From Proteles cristata cristata (Eukaryota; Chordata; Mammalia; Carnivora; Hyaenidae): a stretch of 64,000 nucleotides of DNA. Below the pieces are notes generated by a model. That model was not told where the DNA came from and searched no databases. It was given only the letters and a program-made list of their open reading frames with translations. Shown here in pieces: positions 44,628 to 56,948 of the stretch; position 1 is the first letter of the stretch, and every line of letters starts with the position of its first letter. The DNA lies in assembly GCA_017311185.1 (NCBI GenBank), contig JAESUZ010002605.1:729646-793645 (forward strand). Direction: 5' to 3'. A program made the position numbers and the translations under genes.

Positions 44628-44915
44628 AGACACGGGAACACTGGGGCGCCTGGGTGGCTTCGTCGGTTAAGCGTCCGACTTTCGCTTGGGTCATGATCTC
44701 GCGGTTCGTGAGTTCGAGCCCCGCGTCGGGCTCTGTGCTGACTGCCAGCTCAGAGCCTGGAGGCTGTTTCAGTCTGTGACTCCCTCTCTCTCTGACCCTC
44801 CCCCTGCTCACGTTGTCTTTCTCTCTCTCTCCTAGAAATAAATAAAACATTTAAAAAAAAATAAAGAAAAGAAAAGCAATGCCTACTATAAAAAAAAAAA
44901 AAGACATGGGAACAG
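44628..44915 (+). mobile_element. Felid CAN-SINE (young subfamily) with TSDs
   Basis: The body is about 44644-44900: GGGGCGCCTGGGTGGCTTCG head, intact B box GAGTTCGAGCCCCGCG, CTGACTGCCAGCTCAGAGCC and the TCCTAGAAATAAATAAAACA end. The A-rich tail is long and carries later changes. AAGACACGGGAACAC (44628-44642) and AAGACATGGGAACAG (44901-44915) form the TSD with two mismatches. Confidence 0.93.
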
Positions 44916-44939
44916 TGCTTGCTATTGCGATACATGGAA

Positions 44940-45085
44940 TTCCTTTTCTGATATTAGGCTGGTGGTGCAGTAAATGCTTAATTCTTGGGTGCAGATGTCC
45001 CTATTTCAAATCCCAGATCTGTCATTCATGATTATCTTAGGTCAATTATTTAAATGATCTCACCTCAGTTCCCTCACTTGTAAAC
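44940..45085 (+). repeat. MIR fragment
   Basis: CTATTTCAAATCCCAGATCTGTC, CTTAGGTCAATTATTTAAATGATC and CCTCAGTTCCCTCACTTGTAAAC follow the MIR core order. Confidence 0.65.
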
Positions 45086-45089
45086 CAAG

Positions 45090-45420
45090 CATGCATGTGT
45101 ATATTGTCTGTGATATTGTGAAGGGGCACAGTGTCAATTTTGAGAAACACTCTCCATGGTACTGCGTCTGACTGGCCATGTCATGGTACCAGTGTAGGAG
45201 TCTGAGTCTGGGCCACCATGACTGACTGAGAGTTTCTATATCATGGAAATGTCTGTGGCATTCTTCATGTCCTTGTTGCCTTGGGTAAGTGAATGGGTTT
45301 ATCACAGCTATGTGCTTGAACGCTGGTAAGCTTGCATGTGATTTCCACTCTGCCTTATAGAGCGGCTGGGAAGATAAAATAAAATGATGAGCATGAACAA
45401 TTGGCCACATTTATATGGTA
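45090..45420. other. Unassigned non-coding sequence
   Basis: A faint MIR-like end (GAAGATAAAATAAAATGATG) lies near 45370. A 116-residue minus-strand frame (45060-45410) shows no domain. Confidence 0.4.
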
Positions 45421-45424
45421 TTTT

Positions 45425-45600
45425 ATAACTCTTAAAAGACTTGCCAACGTGACATCTGTTTTTGGCATCCTAACAGCTGCATGAGGTGTTTTGTTACTTT
45501 TATTGTTATTATTGTATAGATGAGGAGGTTTAGAACTTAACTGATTAACTTGAAGTAACTCAGTTAATCAAGGGAGATCTATCCCGAACCTAGATCTTTA
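45425..45600 (+). repeat. MIR SINE
   Basis: CATCCTAACAGCTGCATGAGGTGTTTTG, ATTGTATAGATGAGGAGGTTTAG and TTGAAGTAACTCAGTTAATCAAGG are the MIR order. Confidence 0.7.
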
Positions 45601-45850
45601 TCATGGACAATATTTCATTAATGTTTGTTTTCCTGTTATATGCCCACCTCCTTGTGAAAAAGTCCTAAGATCTATTGGACAGCACGTTACTAATGTAAGA
45701 CATTGTGTTGATATTAAGGAAAACTCTGGAAGGAAAGCTATGCAGGTAATTCCCTAGGTTATTTCTTGGCTAGGTTTTCCTAAGTAATTGCATTATTTTC
45801 TACTTCTTTACCATTGAAAGATAGGCAAGTTGATGGCAAAGTCAGGGAGG

Positions 45851-46084
45851 AGTCACAGTTTTGTTTTGTTTCATTTTGTTGTTTTAAGTTTATTTATTTT
45901 GAGAGAGACAAAGACAATGAAAGTTAGGGAGGGGCAGAGAAAGAGAGAGGACTCTGCACTGTCAGTGTGGAGCCGGTTGCACAGCAAAAGCCATGAAACC
46001 ATGAGATCATGACCTGAGCCAAAACCAAGAGTCAGTTGTTTAACTGACTGAGTCACCCAGGCATCCTAAGAAGTCACAGTTTTG
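45851..46084 (-). mobile_element. Felid CAN-SINE, antisense, with TSDs
   Basis: The body is 45864-46071. The head reads on the minus strand from 46071. The tail complement TTTTAAGTTTATTTATTTTGAG is at about 45884. A perfect 13-bp TSD, AGTCACAGTTTTG, lies at 45851-45863 and 46072-46084. Confidence 0.93.
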
Positions 46085-46089
46085 AACTG

Positions 46090-46890
46090 TGGTAAAAGAA
46101 TTTGTCTGAAAGACCTGCACTGTATGTTCAGTGGTTGAAATTGTTCTAATGTCTGCTTAATGCTTTCAGTGTAGGGAACTGGCACCTGATCTATTCTACT
46201 GCCACCTTTCTCCAGCAGATATTGTGAAGGCCTCATCTTTCTTGCACTGAGATACTCCGACTGAGTCATCAGCAGAATGCGACATAAGCCATAAACTGCT
46301 TCTACAAGATCAAGGGTGAATTTCCACGGAACCAATGTCCTCATTCTTTTCACCATGGTGGTCACTTGCTCAGGGGAGGGGCTGTTCCCATTGTCATGTG
46401 CTCTAAGTTACCTAATCTGTCACAAAGAGTGTAGCAGCTGCCTTGAGGGAGTCGTAGGAATATTTATAAAATAGCTTGTGCAAAGGGCTTTACACAATAA
46501 AGGATAGTTATTTTAATGCAGACATTACTACAAGGAAATCATATCCAAGATTTTTGGCACAGAAATCCCAACAACTGGCCAAGCAGTGGCCAGTGACTTC
46601 CATTTTATATTCTGACAATCATTGCTTAAACACTTTTCAGGGGAAGTTAATTAATTAAACAGCTTTCATTAATAAATATTCTTAAATCAAAGAGACCCAT
46701 CTTTGAAATTCATCTAAGCTTTGTGCATTTGTTTACTGCTGTATTTGGAATATTGAATAAATTCATCTCTGTTATTACTTGGCAAAGGATGCCTTTGTAG
46801 GTGCTGTTTCTGCATGAGAAGCTAGCTTTAGGTCTGTCCTGAAGAACAATTAAATCCACAGGATTCGATAGGTCCATGTGGTCACTATTA
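46090..46890. other. Unassigned non-coding sequence
   Basis: No gene or confident repeat. The 99-residue minus frame at 46066-46365 shows no known domain. Confidence 0.45.
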
Positions 46891-46894
46891 TTGT

Positions 46895-47200
46895 TATTAA
46901 ATGCCATTTATTCAACACATAGTATGTGCCAGGTTCTGAATTAAATGTTTTATGTACACCATTAATCCATTTATTTGTGAGCACCTACCATGTGCCAGCG
47001 GCCATAGTAAAAAAAATTGAGAAGCCTGTATTCTGATCACCGCATAATAACATGCCAGAATTTTTTTTTAAATCATGAATTATGGTTACTCTGGGCCTTA
47101 TACTCCTCATCTGTATGCTGAGAATAATAAAAAGTATTTTTCTTCCCAGGGCTATGATGAAGATCAAAAGACATAATAGACGTGAAATCCTGTGAATAAT
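46895..47200 (+). repeat. MIR remnants
   Basis: ATTCAACACATAGTATGTGCCAGGTTCTG, then TTTGTGAGCACCTACCATGTGCCAGCGGCC and later CTGGGCCTTATACTCCTCATCTGTATGCTGAG and GGGCTATGATGAAGATC. At least two MIR/L2-type pieces are merged here. Confidence 0.5.
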
Positions 47201-47204
47201 TAAA

Positions 47205-47965
47205 AAGGTTTCAAAAATATAAATGCTGAGAAGACCACAGAAATGTTTGGTTAACAAATGTTTTCGCTTTGTTCATTTGTTTGTTTTACTACATTCTGAA
47301 ATACCTTTTATATTAGCTAAGATTTAAGGGCACTGACTTCCAAAGAAAAGCCACACTAAAGTGGTTTAGCTGGAAAACATTTATTTTTGCCAGATAAAAA
47401 ATATGGAAGTAGGTGGTAAAGCTCAACCATGCTGTTAAGGACCCAGGTCGATTCTATCTTCCTGCCACCCCAGACCTAGAGTTTGATTTTCTTCTTCCTG
47501 ATCTTATATTGGCTGCTTCACCTCCATGATAGCATCTACATCCTAGACAGACCTCCTCAAGAAATTAGTTTTGTAAGATCATTCAAGAAAAGTTCTTTCT
47601 AGCTATATTTGGAATTCCAGATATGAATTATATCTTCTCTCCCAGGAAAAAAAATGGTCAATTTATTAATACACAAATAAAAAGGAAAGAGATCCTTTTT
47701 AGAAAGAGAGTAGGGCACCTTTTGAGGGTTGTTGTAAGAAAGAAACAGCTCCATACAGTTATTGCAGATTCAAAGTTTGAAAGGGGAATTAGATAGGCAT
47801 GTGGATGGAAACTGTCTGTAGAAGTCAAATTTTCTCAGAGAAACAAAGGGGAGCTGAGTAGTTGGGAAAATGTGCACCACTCATACTATCAGAACAGAGG
47901 CAGAGGAAGAATGAAAAAAAAAGGACAAGCAGATCAAACTGGAATAAGAAAGTCATTTTTCTAAG
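47205..47965. other. Unassigned sequence, possible ancient repeat
   Basis: 47335-47660 (AGCTGGAAAACATTTATTTTTGCC...) resembles a common mammalian interspersed repeat whose name I cannot give. Nothing else recognised. Confidence 0.3.
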
Positions 47966-47968
47966 CAA

Positions 47969-48307
47969 TATGTTAGTTAAGTTCCCCCAGAGAAATAGAA
48001 CTGCAAAGAACCCAAGGAAGAGTTGATGTGGTAGATTGAGTCTAAAAGCCATTAGCTGGCAGAATTCCCTCTTATTCCAGGGATGTCAGGTGTTGTTGTT
48101 GTTTTATCTTAAGTCCTTCAACTGATTGGAAGAGGCCCATCACATCATGAAGGATAATCTGCTTTACTCAAGTGTACTGATTTAAATTAGTATCATCTAC
48201 AAAAAAAAAAAAAAACAAAACTTCTCAGCAACATCCAGATGTGTTTAACCAAATATCTGGGTACCATGGCCTAACCAAGTTGACATATAAGATTAACTAT
48301 CACAGGG
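47969..48307. mobile_element. LTR-type mammalian repeat (ERVL-like, unnamed)
   Basis: TGTTAGTTAAGTTCCCCCAGAGAAATAG start, GGCAGAATTCCCTCTTATTCC, AAGTCCTTCAACTGATTGG, AATCTGCTTTACTCAAG, CCAAATATCTGGGTACCATGGCC and the end AAGTTGACATATAAGATTAACTATCACAGG form a well-known mammalian repeat pattern. An A15 run lies at about 48202-48217. The class is inferred. Confidence 0.65.
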
Positions 48308-48559
48308 ACTACTGAGAATTTAGAAAACAGACTAAGCAGATATGAACTGCAGATTATAACTTTACCAGAGTGTCAGCATTTGGGAAATTATCAGGAGGTA
48401 TCCTTCAGAAACTCAGAGAATCCACATTAAAAAATAAACAACCCTTGAACTTTGGGCTAGCTGTATCTAGTGGTTATAGATAACTTGTACAGAGTTGAAA
48501 GGGTAAAAACAGCATCATAATAAAATACTTAAAGATTATTATGAATAAAATATTGCCTC

Positions 48560-49010
48560 CCTATGAATCATGATTTTTTTTGTTCATTTCCACTTGCTAT
48601 GTCACTTTGCTATGCCTCCAATCCAGAAAGGGAGCCCATTTCCTCACTCGTTAAATCTGGGATTGTCCAGTGACTCTTTTGGCCAATAGAACATGGCAGA
48701 ACTGATGTCATGCAACTGTCAGAGCTTACGTCTCCTGCTTTCACCCTCTTAACACTACTATGCTGGAAGAAACTCAGGCATGTGGAAAGAAAGGTCCATC
48801 TGTCCCAACTATAGCAGCTGAGTCCAGTCTCCTCAGTCTCCCACCACCAGCTACACAGTCTCATGAGTGAGCCCAGATAAAATTAGTTCATGAACAGTCT
48901 GGTCAACCCAAAGAATGATTAAAAAAATAATAAAAATAGTAACAGTCCATTTTTTTCTTTAAGCCCTTGAGTTTTGAGGTGGTTTATTGTACAGCTATGG
49001 ACAGAGGTCT
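48560..49010 (+). repeat. LTR-like ancient repeat (unnamed)
   Basis: CACTTGCTATGTCACTTTGC, GGCCAATAGAACATGGCAGAACTGATGTC and the end CCTTGAGTTTTGAGGTGGTTTATTGTACAGCTATGGACAG resemble a mammalian LTR-type repeat. It may belong with the 18955-19285 copy. Confidence 0.5.
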
Positions 49011-49019
49011 GATTGGTCA

Positions 49020-49700
49020 GGCATAAAATGATGGGCAGGGACAATGGGAAACCAAGAGTAGAGCTGTTGGTTACAGGGACAGGAGCCAAAAGATAAAGCG
49101 TTGCCATGATAGATATATAGGGACAGAGAAAGCCAGCATAGAACAGAGATGGGCATTATCAGGGCAGATAGAAACTTGTTCATTAAAAAAAAAAAAGAGA
49201 GAGAGAGAGTGAAATAGATGAACAAAGATAAGCAGCCATTCTAGGGCTGCCTTAGACTGCAGTGGATTTCTAGCTGCAGTTACAGCCCACATATATCGCA
49301 TTACAAATAACACACTTTCTTATTAAGGAGCCTCAAGCAAGACTGTTTCTTAAAATCAGAAAGATTCTCACTAAAATAAAATGGTGGGGAAGGACATAAA
49401 ACTGATGCCGAGGCACATTAATTAAACTGCGATTCATGATGATTGAGTTCTTTGTCTCTTCTCTGTGATATGCGGTCTGCACCCTTGGGACAATTTCATT
49501 CTGGATAAGAAAATGAGCAGGATGCTTTTTTGACTACAGGATCGAGCTATGTTTTCCATGTAATCCCATCAGCAATATATAGCTTTTTGAGCTCCCCCCA
49601 ACATAAGTTAATAACAAGAAGCATATTACAGAACAGTATATCTGAATATTTGCATTCTTTCTTTGATATTTACATCTACAGTAAGTGGCCAAAACAGATA
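49020..49700. other. Unassigned non-coding sequence
   Basis: A short A/GA run lies at 49186-49208. No gene recognised. Confidence 0.5.
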
Positions 49701-49930
49701 TAGATGGGGCGTCTGGGTGGCTTACTCAGTTAAGTGTCCCACTTCAGCTCAAGTCATGATCTTGCCATTTCCAAGTTCGAGACCCATGTCAGGCTCTGTG
49801 CTAACAGTTCAGAACCTGGAGTCTGTTTCAGATTCTGTGTCTCCCTCTTTCTCTCTCTCTGCCCTTCCTCTGTCTCTTTCTCTCTCAAAAATAAATAAAC
49901 ATTTTTAAAAAAAGAAGAAAGGATATATAC
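49697..49930 (+). mobile_element. Felid CAN-SINE
   Basis: The body is 49706-49920: GGGGCGTCTGGGTGGCTTAC head, B box AAGTTCGAGACCC, CT-rich part and AATAAATAAACATTTTTAAA tail. GATATAGAT (49697-49705) and GATATATAC (about 49922) are a weak TSD. Confidence 0.92.
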
Positions 49931-49967
49931 ACCAAAACGTTGAAGGTGACCATCTTATTGATTTCTT

Positions 49968-49999
49968 TTTTCTTCTCTCTCTCTCTCTCTCTCTCTCCT
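49968..49999. repeat. (CT)n microsatellite
   Basis: About eleven CT units after TTTCTT. Confidence 0.9.
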
Positions 50000-52635
50000 G
50001 CATTTGCCTCTCTGTGCTTTCTGGGTTCTTGATCTTTCTACAGAAAAATGGATACTTTTAGAAACAAATACTATATACTTTACTGTGAGATAGTGAATAT
50101 TGGTGCCACTGGACATTATCATCCCCACATGTTTTTTCCATGGGAAGGGCCAGTTCCACAGGAAGAGTTTGAAGATGCCGATTCATGGCTGTTTCCCACT
50201 TACTCTCATAAATGAGTGCTACTGGTCAGAAACACAAGGTAAGGGACAGCCCTGCAATTGAACTTCGGAAAGACGTTGGTAGTTTTAACTGAGGGGCTAA
50301 GCCATTTCAGGACTACCATGGTTGGATCTCCTGATTGTTCGATTCACATGTACCCTGCTTTGCTCATGGGATTTAGCAAGTAATGCCATAGACTGTTATG
50401 GGTGAAGTGAGTTATTTAATGTATTATTCAACATCAAAAATTGTTTTAATAAGAAAAACATTAGTGATTGAGTTTATTTCTGTGATAATGTTTAGAATTA
50501 AAATTCTCTAATAAACTTATTAAGGTTTTCTAAGATGATTGCTCTGTGTAACTTTATTATTACAGACTATTTATTTAGTTAATGGCTTCAGAATATTTGT
50601 AATCTGCAACAAATAGGATTTTAATAATCAAGAAATTGTTACTTTTATGCCATGTTAATCATTAAATTGAGCCAGGAAATAACACAGTTGAATCAGATGA
50701 AAATATTAAATCTTTATCAGGATGCCGGATAAAACCATTTGATGATTTGAGGTTTACCTATGAGTTAACTCATGGTGAAAAGATAATAAATGATTTAATT
50801 ATTCTCCATCTGTTAGAAATTCAATTAAGTCCTATTTAGTTTCCTAAGCCACAAACCTCCTGCCATCATTCCACTCTCAGTATTATCTCTATCACATATT
50901 GTTGCTACTGGAGAGTAAACTACACCTATCCAAGAAGGGAAATAGCGTGAATCCTACCATAGATCCATGACATATTTTCACTGTAAGTTTCATCCACTAT
51001 ATTTCATTTGCTTAACACTTATTCAATGATATAAAACAGTGAATCCCCTTAATATCCAAGCACACTTAGTCCTCCCCCCCTCAGCACCCCTCAGACACTT
51101 GAGAGCTCTCTCTACACTTACTTTGCAGTGTTGTAATGACACATGTGCATGGCTACTTCTTCACAAAATGATGGATTCCTTATAGTCCAGGACAATGCCT
51201 AATTCATTATGAAGGGATGAACCAAAAGATATTTAAAGACGAAGCTGACTGTACCAACCTCTACTCATTAAGGAAAATGTCATGGTTCTATAAGACAAAA
51301 AGAACTTTTGATTTTTGTAAGACAGAGAAAAGAAGACTGAAGTTGCAAGACCTCCTCCAGCCTCTTTTGTGTTGTTACACAGTAGGAATTAGGGCACACA
51401 TCTCGTTGTTTAGCAGAATGCCTTAAATGTATCTCCACATGTTCAAAGCAGACAAATGGAAAGTAAGTTGTTCAATATAATGCAGTGAGGAGAATTAACT
51501 TTTTTTGGGGGGGAGTTTAAGGATGGGGGCAGTTCCTACTAGACTGAAAACCTGAGAGTCTAGAGAATAGCCTTCAAAATATCTGTGGTGAAGGAGCAGC
51601 TGTCTATTGTGTGTATTTGTTTGTTTGTGTTTGTTTGTTGTTTGTTTGAAAGGGGTGGTTTAATGTCCAGTCATCACTGGTCAATTGTTTGTAAATGATT
51701 ATTCTTGATTTGAGTACTTACCCCATGGTGGATTGATAACAGACCACACTTGTCTAGAGGGTGGGAGGTTGAAGAGCAAAAAAGTCTAATATTTAATTTT
51801 TAAGTTGTTGTTGCTAATAAATATACTCCTTTAAGTCACGAGCTTTTTAAATTGCAGCCAACACATAAATGTTTTGTAAAAATAGATATTAGTTTTGTTG
51901 TAGTGGTTTGGGGAATTTTGAAAAACAAAGCAGGGATAGTTTTATGTCTTGGTCATCACAGAGCAGAGCCAAAGAGAAGAAATAGATGGTGATACAAGTT
52001 CAATGAGACCAAGAAATTGAAGCCAGAGTGACCTTGAGAATGTAAGCTCTGTAGATTGCTGAGTCCCCAAAAAGACCACCAAAAAATTTATAGATTAAGG
52101 AAAGCCACATTTATTGCTTATTGTAATAAAGAAGATCATTACCTTGAGAAAGTGTTATCAGCATCTTGAAAGAGAGAGTACAAAGAAAAGATATTTATAG
52201 GGGTCTGGTTTAAGGTGGGTCCTTCAATATGAGAGCAGAATTGGATAGGGTTTGTGATATAATATTTCAGGATTGGCAAACACAGTGAAGTCAAGGTCTT
52301 AAAGGGAGCCTAAAAGAGTGAACAGCCCTTCGATAAACCCAAGTGAATAATCTATTGTTCTCAGGAGGCTGTTTAACCTGATGAAGGCTTCTTTGATAGT
52401 CTACTATTAAAATAAAAGGGTTTTGGAAAGTTCATGAGACAAACATCCTACTCGGCAAGAATTTCCTTGAAAAATAAAGTCAAATTAATGCAGAGAGTTG
52501 AATAGTAAGGTCATGCTGATGTAGACATTAAACTACAAGTTTCAGTTGTGAGTGACCAGCAAATGAAAAACCCTGTAGACAACATTAGATTTTTCAGAGG
52601 ATTGAGAATGGAAAACTTGATCTCATGTGGCAGTA
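50000..52635. other. Unassigned non-coding sequence
   Basis: The longest repeat-poor stretch, about 2.6 kb and AT-rich. It contains a (TTTG)n run at 51613-51649 and a G-run near 51507-51515. 52070-52440 has the feel of an old LTR but matches none I recognise. No coding signal. Confidence 0.45.
51613..51649. repeat. (TTTG)n simple repeat
   Basis: TTTG units interrupted by two variants. Confidence 0.85.
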
Positions 52636-52639
52636 GGGT

Positions 52640-52740
52640 TATATTTTATACATTTCAGATATTATCCCTAGCTCCCAGCAATGAAAAGCACATAGTACAG
52701 ACTTTACAAACACTTATTAAAAAGGAGTGAGTAAGTAAAT
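52640..52740 (+). repeat. L2 LINE 3' end
   Basis: ATCCCTAGCTCCCAGCAATGAAAAGCACATAGTACAGACTTTACAAACACTTATTAAAAAGGAGTGAG follows the L2 3' terminus. Confidence 0.55.
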
Positions 52741-52744
52741 AAAT

Positions 52745-53827
52745 TAGTACACTGCTCTTAACTGTTTAATTCAAAGCCTGAAAGCTCTGGTTTTTTCACT
52801 ATCATAATAACTTCTTATTTCAGCATAATCTTATGCTAAGCTTCAAACATGAGTCTACAAGCTTGTCAGACAAGAGACCTTAGGCCACTGGAATCTCACA
52901 CAACTCCTCCTGAATTGGTGGGAAATTTCATCTCTCAGCAGCCAAGTGAAACCTGAAAGTGACCACTTATAAGGAAGTAGTGTCTCTGCCACAGGAGACA
53001 GTGAGAGCTCCGAATCAGAATCTTGTCCGATGTACTGGGTGTGATTCCTCCTTTTGTACCCTTTCAATTTCCACTTGAAGGCACTCATTGACCTTTCTAA
53101 TGGAACTTTCTTCAAACCTTAATTTGGTGGTCATTTATTTCTTAGTGCTTAACAATTTTAATAGAATCAGAATCCAGAGATATAAAGCAGACTATTAGTA
53201 AAATCCAGACCCTGTTGTCAATGATATTCCAAAATTATGCATTTTCTCCAAAGCTGTAGTCTCAAACTACATACAATTAAAACTTCTAATAGTCTAATTT
53301 TAAAATGCAGCCATTAAAGACTATGGTATATATATTATAGCTAAATGGTCGTGCATGGATTTTTCAATCAAATTAAAATATTCTATGAATAATGGTATGA
53401 CTTATTTAAAACTAGAACTAATGCCCCCCTCCCCACAAACACACACTGAAAATCTAGAACATTTGGTCACGAATCCAAAAGTCTCTCTACCCACCCTGTT
53501 TCAATAGTGTACTTACTCTCTGTTTGAAATTCCATTAGACATGTATTTGAAACCAGCAGCATTTTTTTAATGTATACTTCTCTAGGAGGTATAGGGCATT
53601 ACTCATTTATATATACTCATTTATATACTGTGAGTTTGGTCAAATAAGGGCACATGATTGTGTCACTTGCTAGATAACCAAGTGAAGGTGTACATCTGAG
53701 TCAGCTACCTCAAAGGGTTGAGTAGGACAGAAAGAAGATGCTGCAAGCCAGTAAGACCCCAGGGAGTAATGGGCCAAGAGAGATGAGAGTATCCTTACTT
53801 GTACATTAAGGTAACATTCCCTAAAAC
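52745..53827. other. Unassigned non-coding sequence
   Basis: AT-rich with a short duplicated ACTCATTTATATA motif (53600-53628). No gene recognised. Confidence 0.5.
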
Positions 53828-54043
53828 AGAATTAGAGGGGCACCTGGGTGGCTCCATCGGTTAAGCATCTGACTCTTAATTTTGGCTTGAGTCACCATCT
53901 CAGTGAGATGGAGTCCCGCATTGGGCTCTGCCTGCTAAGCATAAAGACTGCTTGGGGGTCTTTCTCTCCTTCTCTCTCTGCCCCTCTCCTTTCTTCCTCT
54001 CAAAATAAATAAATAATTTTTAAAAAAAAAAACAACGAATTAC
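53828..54043 (+). mobile_element. Felid CAN-SINE
   Basis: The body is about 53837-54035: GGGGCACCTGGGTGGCTCCATCGG head, then a B-box region changed to GATGGAGTCCC, CT-rich part and AATAAATAAATAATTTTT tail. GAATTAGA and GAATTACA form an 8-bp flank pair with one mismatch. Confidence 0.9.
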
Positions 54044-54690
54044 AGAGGTAGGTCTGGATGTCACACTTCGTGGGTTGAATATTTTGGAGGTCTTGGTCAC
54101 TGAAATTCTATGATCTCTGAGCATAAGGGGATAGATATCTCATCCACATATTTTTAGAATATTTTAGTTTTGTTTATCTCCAGCTGAGCTTGGGCTTCCA
54201 GCATGATAGTCTGCATTTAAAATGTTCTGTTGGAGTATTCAGTTCATTTATTTTTAATTAAAATGTTATTAAGATTATAAAACTGTATAAAGATTAAAAG
54301 CAGACAGTACAAATTATATATATGATGCGATGACATTAACTATTCACCCACCCAGCTAATCTGCGTAACTTCAGAGTGAACAGCAAAAAATAACTATGAC
54401 TCCTAACTTTGTTCTTTCCAGTTTCCCACCAATTGTCCATGAGTGCCCCTCTCCCTCTGTTGCTATTCAAAATTAAAGATTTCTTCCTGGCCTGATAGAC
54501 TGCTTCTAATTGAGTCTTGCAAATGAGTAATATCTCATCACTCTATCAGTGTGGAACCTCAGGGGGAAAGAAGTAGAGAGTCAGTTACCCGTTATAATCC
54601 CAGACAAGAAAAACCAGTTTCACGATACACAGAGCCTGTGGAACAAATGTATCAAGGGCACCTTGAAATGATGAAAGAGCTCAGTGCACA
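54044..54690. other. Unassigned non-coding sequence
   Basis: No gene or confident repeat. Confidence 0.5.
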
Positions 54691-54692
54691 TT

Positions 54693-54930
54693 AAGAAGTC
54701 TCCAACAGTAGGGGCACCTGGGTGGCTCACTTGGTTAAGTGTCCAACCTCAGCTCAGGTCACGATCTCATGGCTCCTGAGTTTGAGCCCCACATGGGGCT
54801 ATCTGCTGTCAGTGTGGAGCCTGCTTCAGATCCTCTATCCCCTTTTTTCTGTCTCTTCCCTACTTGCTCTCTCTCTCTCTCAAAAATAAATTTTTTAAAA
54901 AAATATTTAAAAAAGAAGTCTCCAACAGTA
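54693..54930 (+). mobile_element. Felid CAN-SINE with perfect TSD
   Basis: The body is 54711-54912. Head, B-box region GAGTTTGAGCCCC and an A-rich tail are present. The perfect 18-bp TSD AAGAAGTCTCCAACAGTA lies at 54693-54710 and 54913-54930. The body is diverged from the young group, so the perfect TSD is notable. Confidence 0.95.
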
Positions 54931-55084
54931 AATTCCAGGACCCACAAGAAAGGGAATTATTTGCATAAGGGCAATAGCACTACAGTTATCTGGTTCTGGG
55001 ATGACTCCTCCCCATGGGGGTAGAAACCGAGAACAAGACTACCAAGAACCCATAGTTTACTAGAGAAAGAAATTACAGCTAAAA

Positions 55085-55265
55085 GCACTTTTAGTTCATA
55101 ATATATTTCACCTTTGAATGATCTACTAAGGTAGGGTACAACAGTTAACCAAGCAGAGGCTTAAGAGGTGAAATGACCTACTCAAGGCCATTGTAGAAGT
55201 GTAGGTGGTAGAGCAAGCATTGGAACCAGCCTCAAAGTCCTACAGTCATTCCATTACACCAAGCA
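55085..55265 (+). repeat. MIR SINE
   Basis: AGGTGAAATGACCTACTCAAGGCC, GTAGGTGGTAGAGCAAGCATTGGAACC and TCATTCCATTACACC match the MIR 3' half. Confidence 0.75.
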
Positions 55266-55298
55266 GGGAATTCTTGGTTATATCTCTGTACACATATA

Positions 55299-55299
<1 letters not shown>

Positions 55300-55351
<52 letters not shown>
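55300..55351. repeat. Compound (TG)n-(AG)n microsatellite
   Basis: About eighteen TG units (55301-55337) followed by about six AG units. Pure enough to be polymorphic. Confidence 0.95.
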
Positions 55352-55354
55352 AAA

Positions 55355-56165
55355 ATACTGGTCAGGACACTTCTGTATAGTATATACAAATGCTATATCT
55401 TCTTGCCTTTGTTTCATGTTGTGTGTACAACTGTATTAGTTGGTATCTCAGTTAAGCATTTTTATAGATAGCACTTTATCCACCTTGAAATGCTGGATTG
55501 GTTAATCTTACCATCAATAGATTATGTCAGATTACTTTAGAGGTTTATTAAAATCAAAGTTAATGTGCTGTATAAATATTTCTATTAAAGAGAATAAAAC
55601 CAGAAGAAAAAATATATCCCCCCACCACCACCACCAATATCATTCAGGTAAAAAGCAGGCGGTCTGAAAAATAACAGACATTTCCAAAAAAAAATTGATT
55701 ATAAATGCAGACATCTACAATGGTTTAGGAAAACAATGGAAGCAATTGAATGGAACTCACTAGAGCAATCCTTTTCAAAGAAAAATTAATAGTAACCTTA
55801 CTCTAGGTTTCTTAGCTAGCAGAAGAAATCTTAAACTATACCAATAGTTTGTCTCATATCTGAATCTGCACTTTTATTAATTTTAAAGCACAAAGCCAGG
55901 TATATTTTCATAGGTTCTAGGTCCAGCACCCAAGTACAGGCTGTGGGACCTGCACCCACTGAGGTCCAGGAGAGTCCCTACTGGGATGGCTACCGAAGTC
56001 ACTGGAGAATGGTCTGGCTGTACAGCCTCCAAGTCTAATTCTCTGGCCCTCCCACAGCATCTGTAAGCATCCTTGGGGCTCTTTAGTACATTCCTTTTCT
56101 GTTTAAACTGTCTAGGCTGCCCTTTATTTTTGAACACCCTGACACAGAGAGACATACACATAATG
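55355..56165. other. Unassigned non-coding sequence
   Basis: A short (CCA)n-type stretch lies near 55621-55634. 55883-56200 has a 105-residue minus-strand frame with no recognisable domain and may be diverged repeat. Confidence 0.45.
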
Positions 56166-56169
56166 CATC

Positions 56170-56845
56170 CTCCACACAATAGCCAGAGTAAGACTTCCAT
56201 GTAAACAGTAATATATGATAACCTCTTGATAAAACCCTCTAAATGACTGCCCAGTACTGCTCTACTACAGCCCAGACTCTTAATCAGGACTGTGGGTCCA
56301 GGCCTTGACTACAGAGACCTCTGCCATAGCCTACATGCCCCTGCCATCCGCCCTACCTCATCTGCTCCTCTCTTCTTATTAATCACTCCACTCCAGATAC
56401 ACTAGCCTTTCGGTCCCTCAAACATTCCAGCTCCTACCCATCTAAAGGTCTTTGCACTTGCTGTTCTTCCTGCTTCCAACACTCCTTCCTAGAATTTCAC
56501 ATTGCTGAAAATTACCTTATCTTTTTTTCAGCCTTTTCTGCAGAAAGAGAAAAGTCAATCTTCAAGTTCATATCGAATTGCAGAGATCTCAATAAAATAC
56601 TCACCATCTCACAGAGGGCTTTCTTGACCACCTCAGGCCCTTGGTAATACATTCTTCCATTTTATTTTCTACTTCCTACACATCTAGGAAATTATGTTAT
56701 TGATTCATTCCCTTAACTGCTTATTGTCCATTTTCTCACATATGAATGAAAATAAGTTGAGGGTAGGAACTCTGTCTTATCCCCAGCATTTAGAACTGTA
56801 CCAGGAACATAATAGACATTTAATAATTATTCACTAAATGGCAGA
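56170..56845 (+). repeat. L2 LINE, 3' ORF and UTR
   Basis: ACCCTCTAAATGACTGCCCAGTAC, CTCATCTGCTCCTCTCTTC, AAAGGTCTTTGCACTTGCTGTTCTTCC, GAGGGCTTTCTTGACCACC and AATAGACATTTAATAATTATTCACTAAATGG follow the L2 order to the 3' end. Confidence 0.78.
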
Positions 56846-56948
56846 CTTACAAAACACCTTTGAATATTTTTATGAAGTTTTAATTTTAAAACAGACGTTA
56901 CTATGTTCTAAAATAAAGTAACAAATTCTTATTTAGAATAGTTTGGAA

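Noticed and set aside
55883..56200. 105-residue minus-strand frame
   Set aside because: No motif, and it runs into L2 sequence. It is likely chance.
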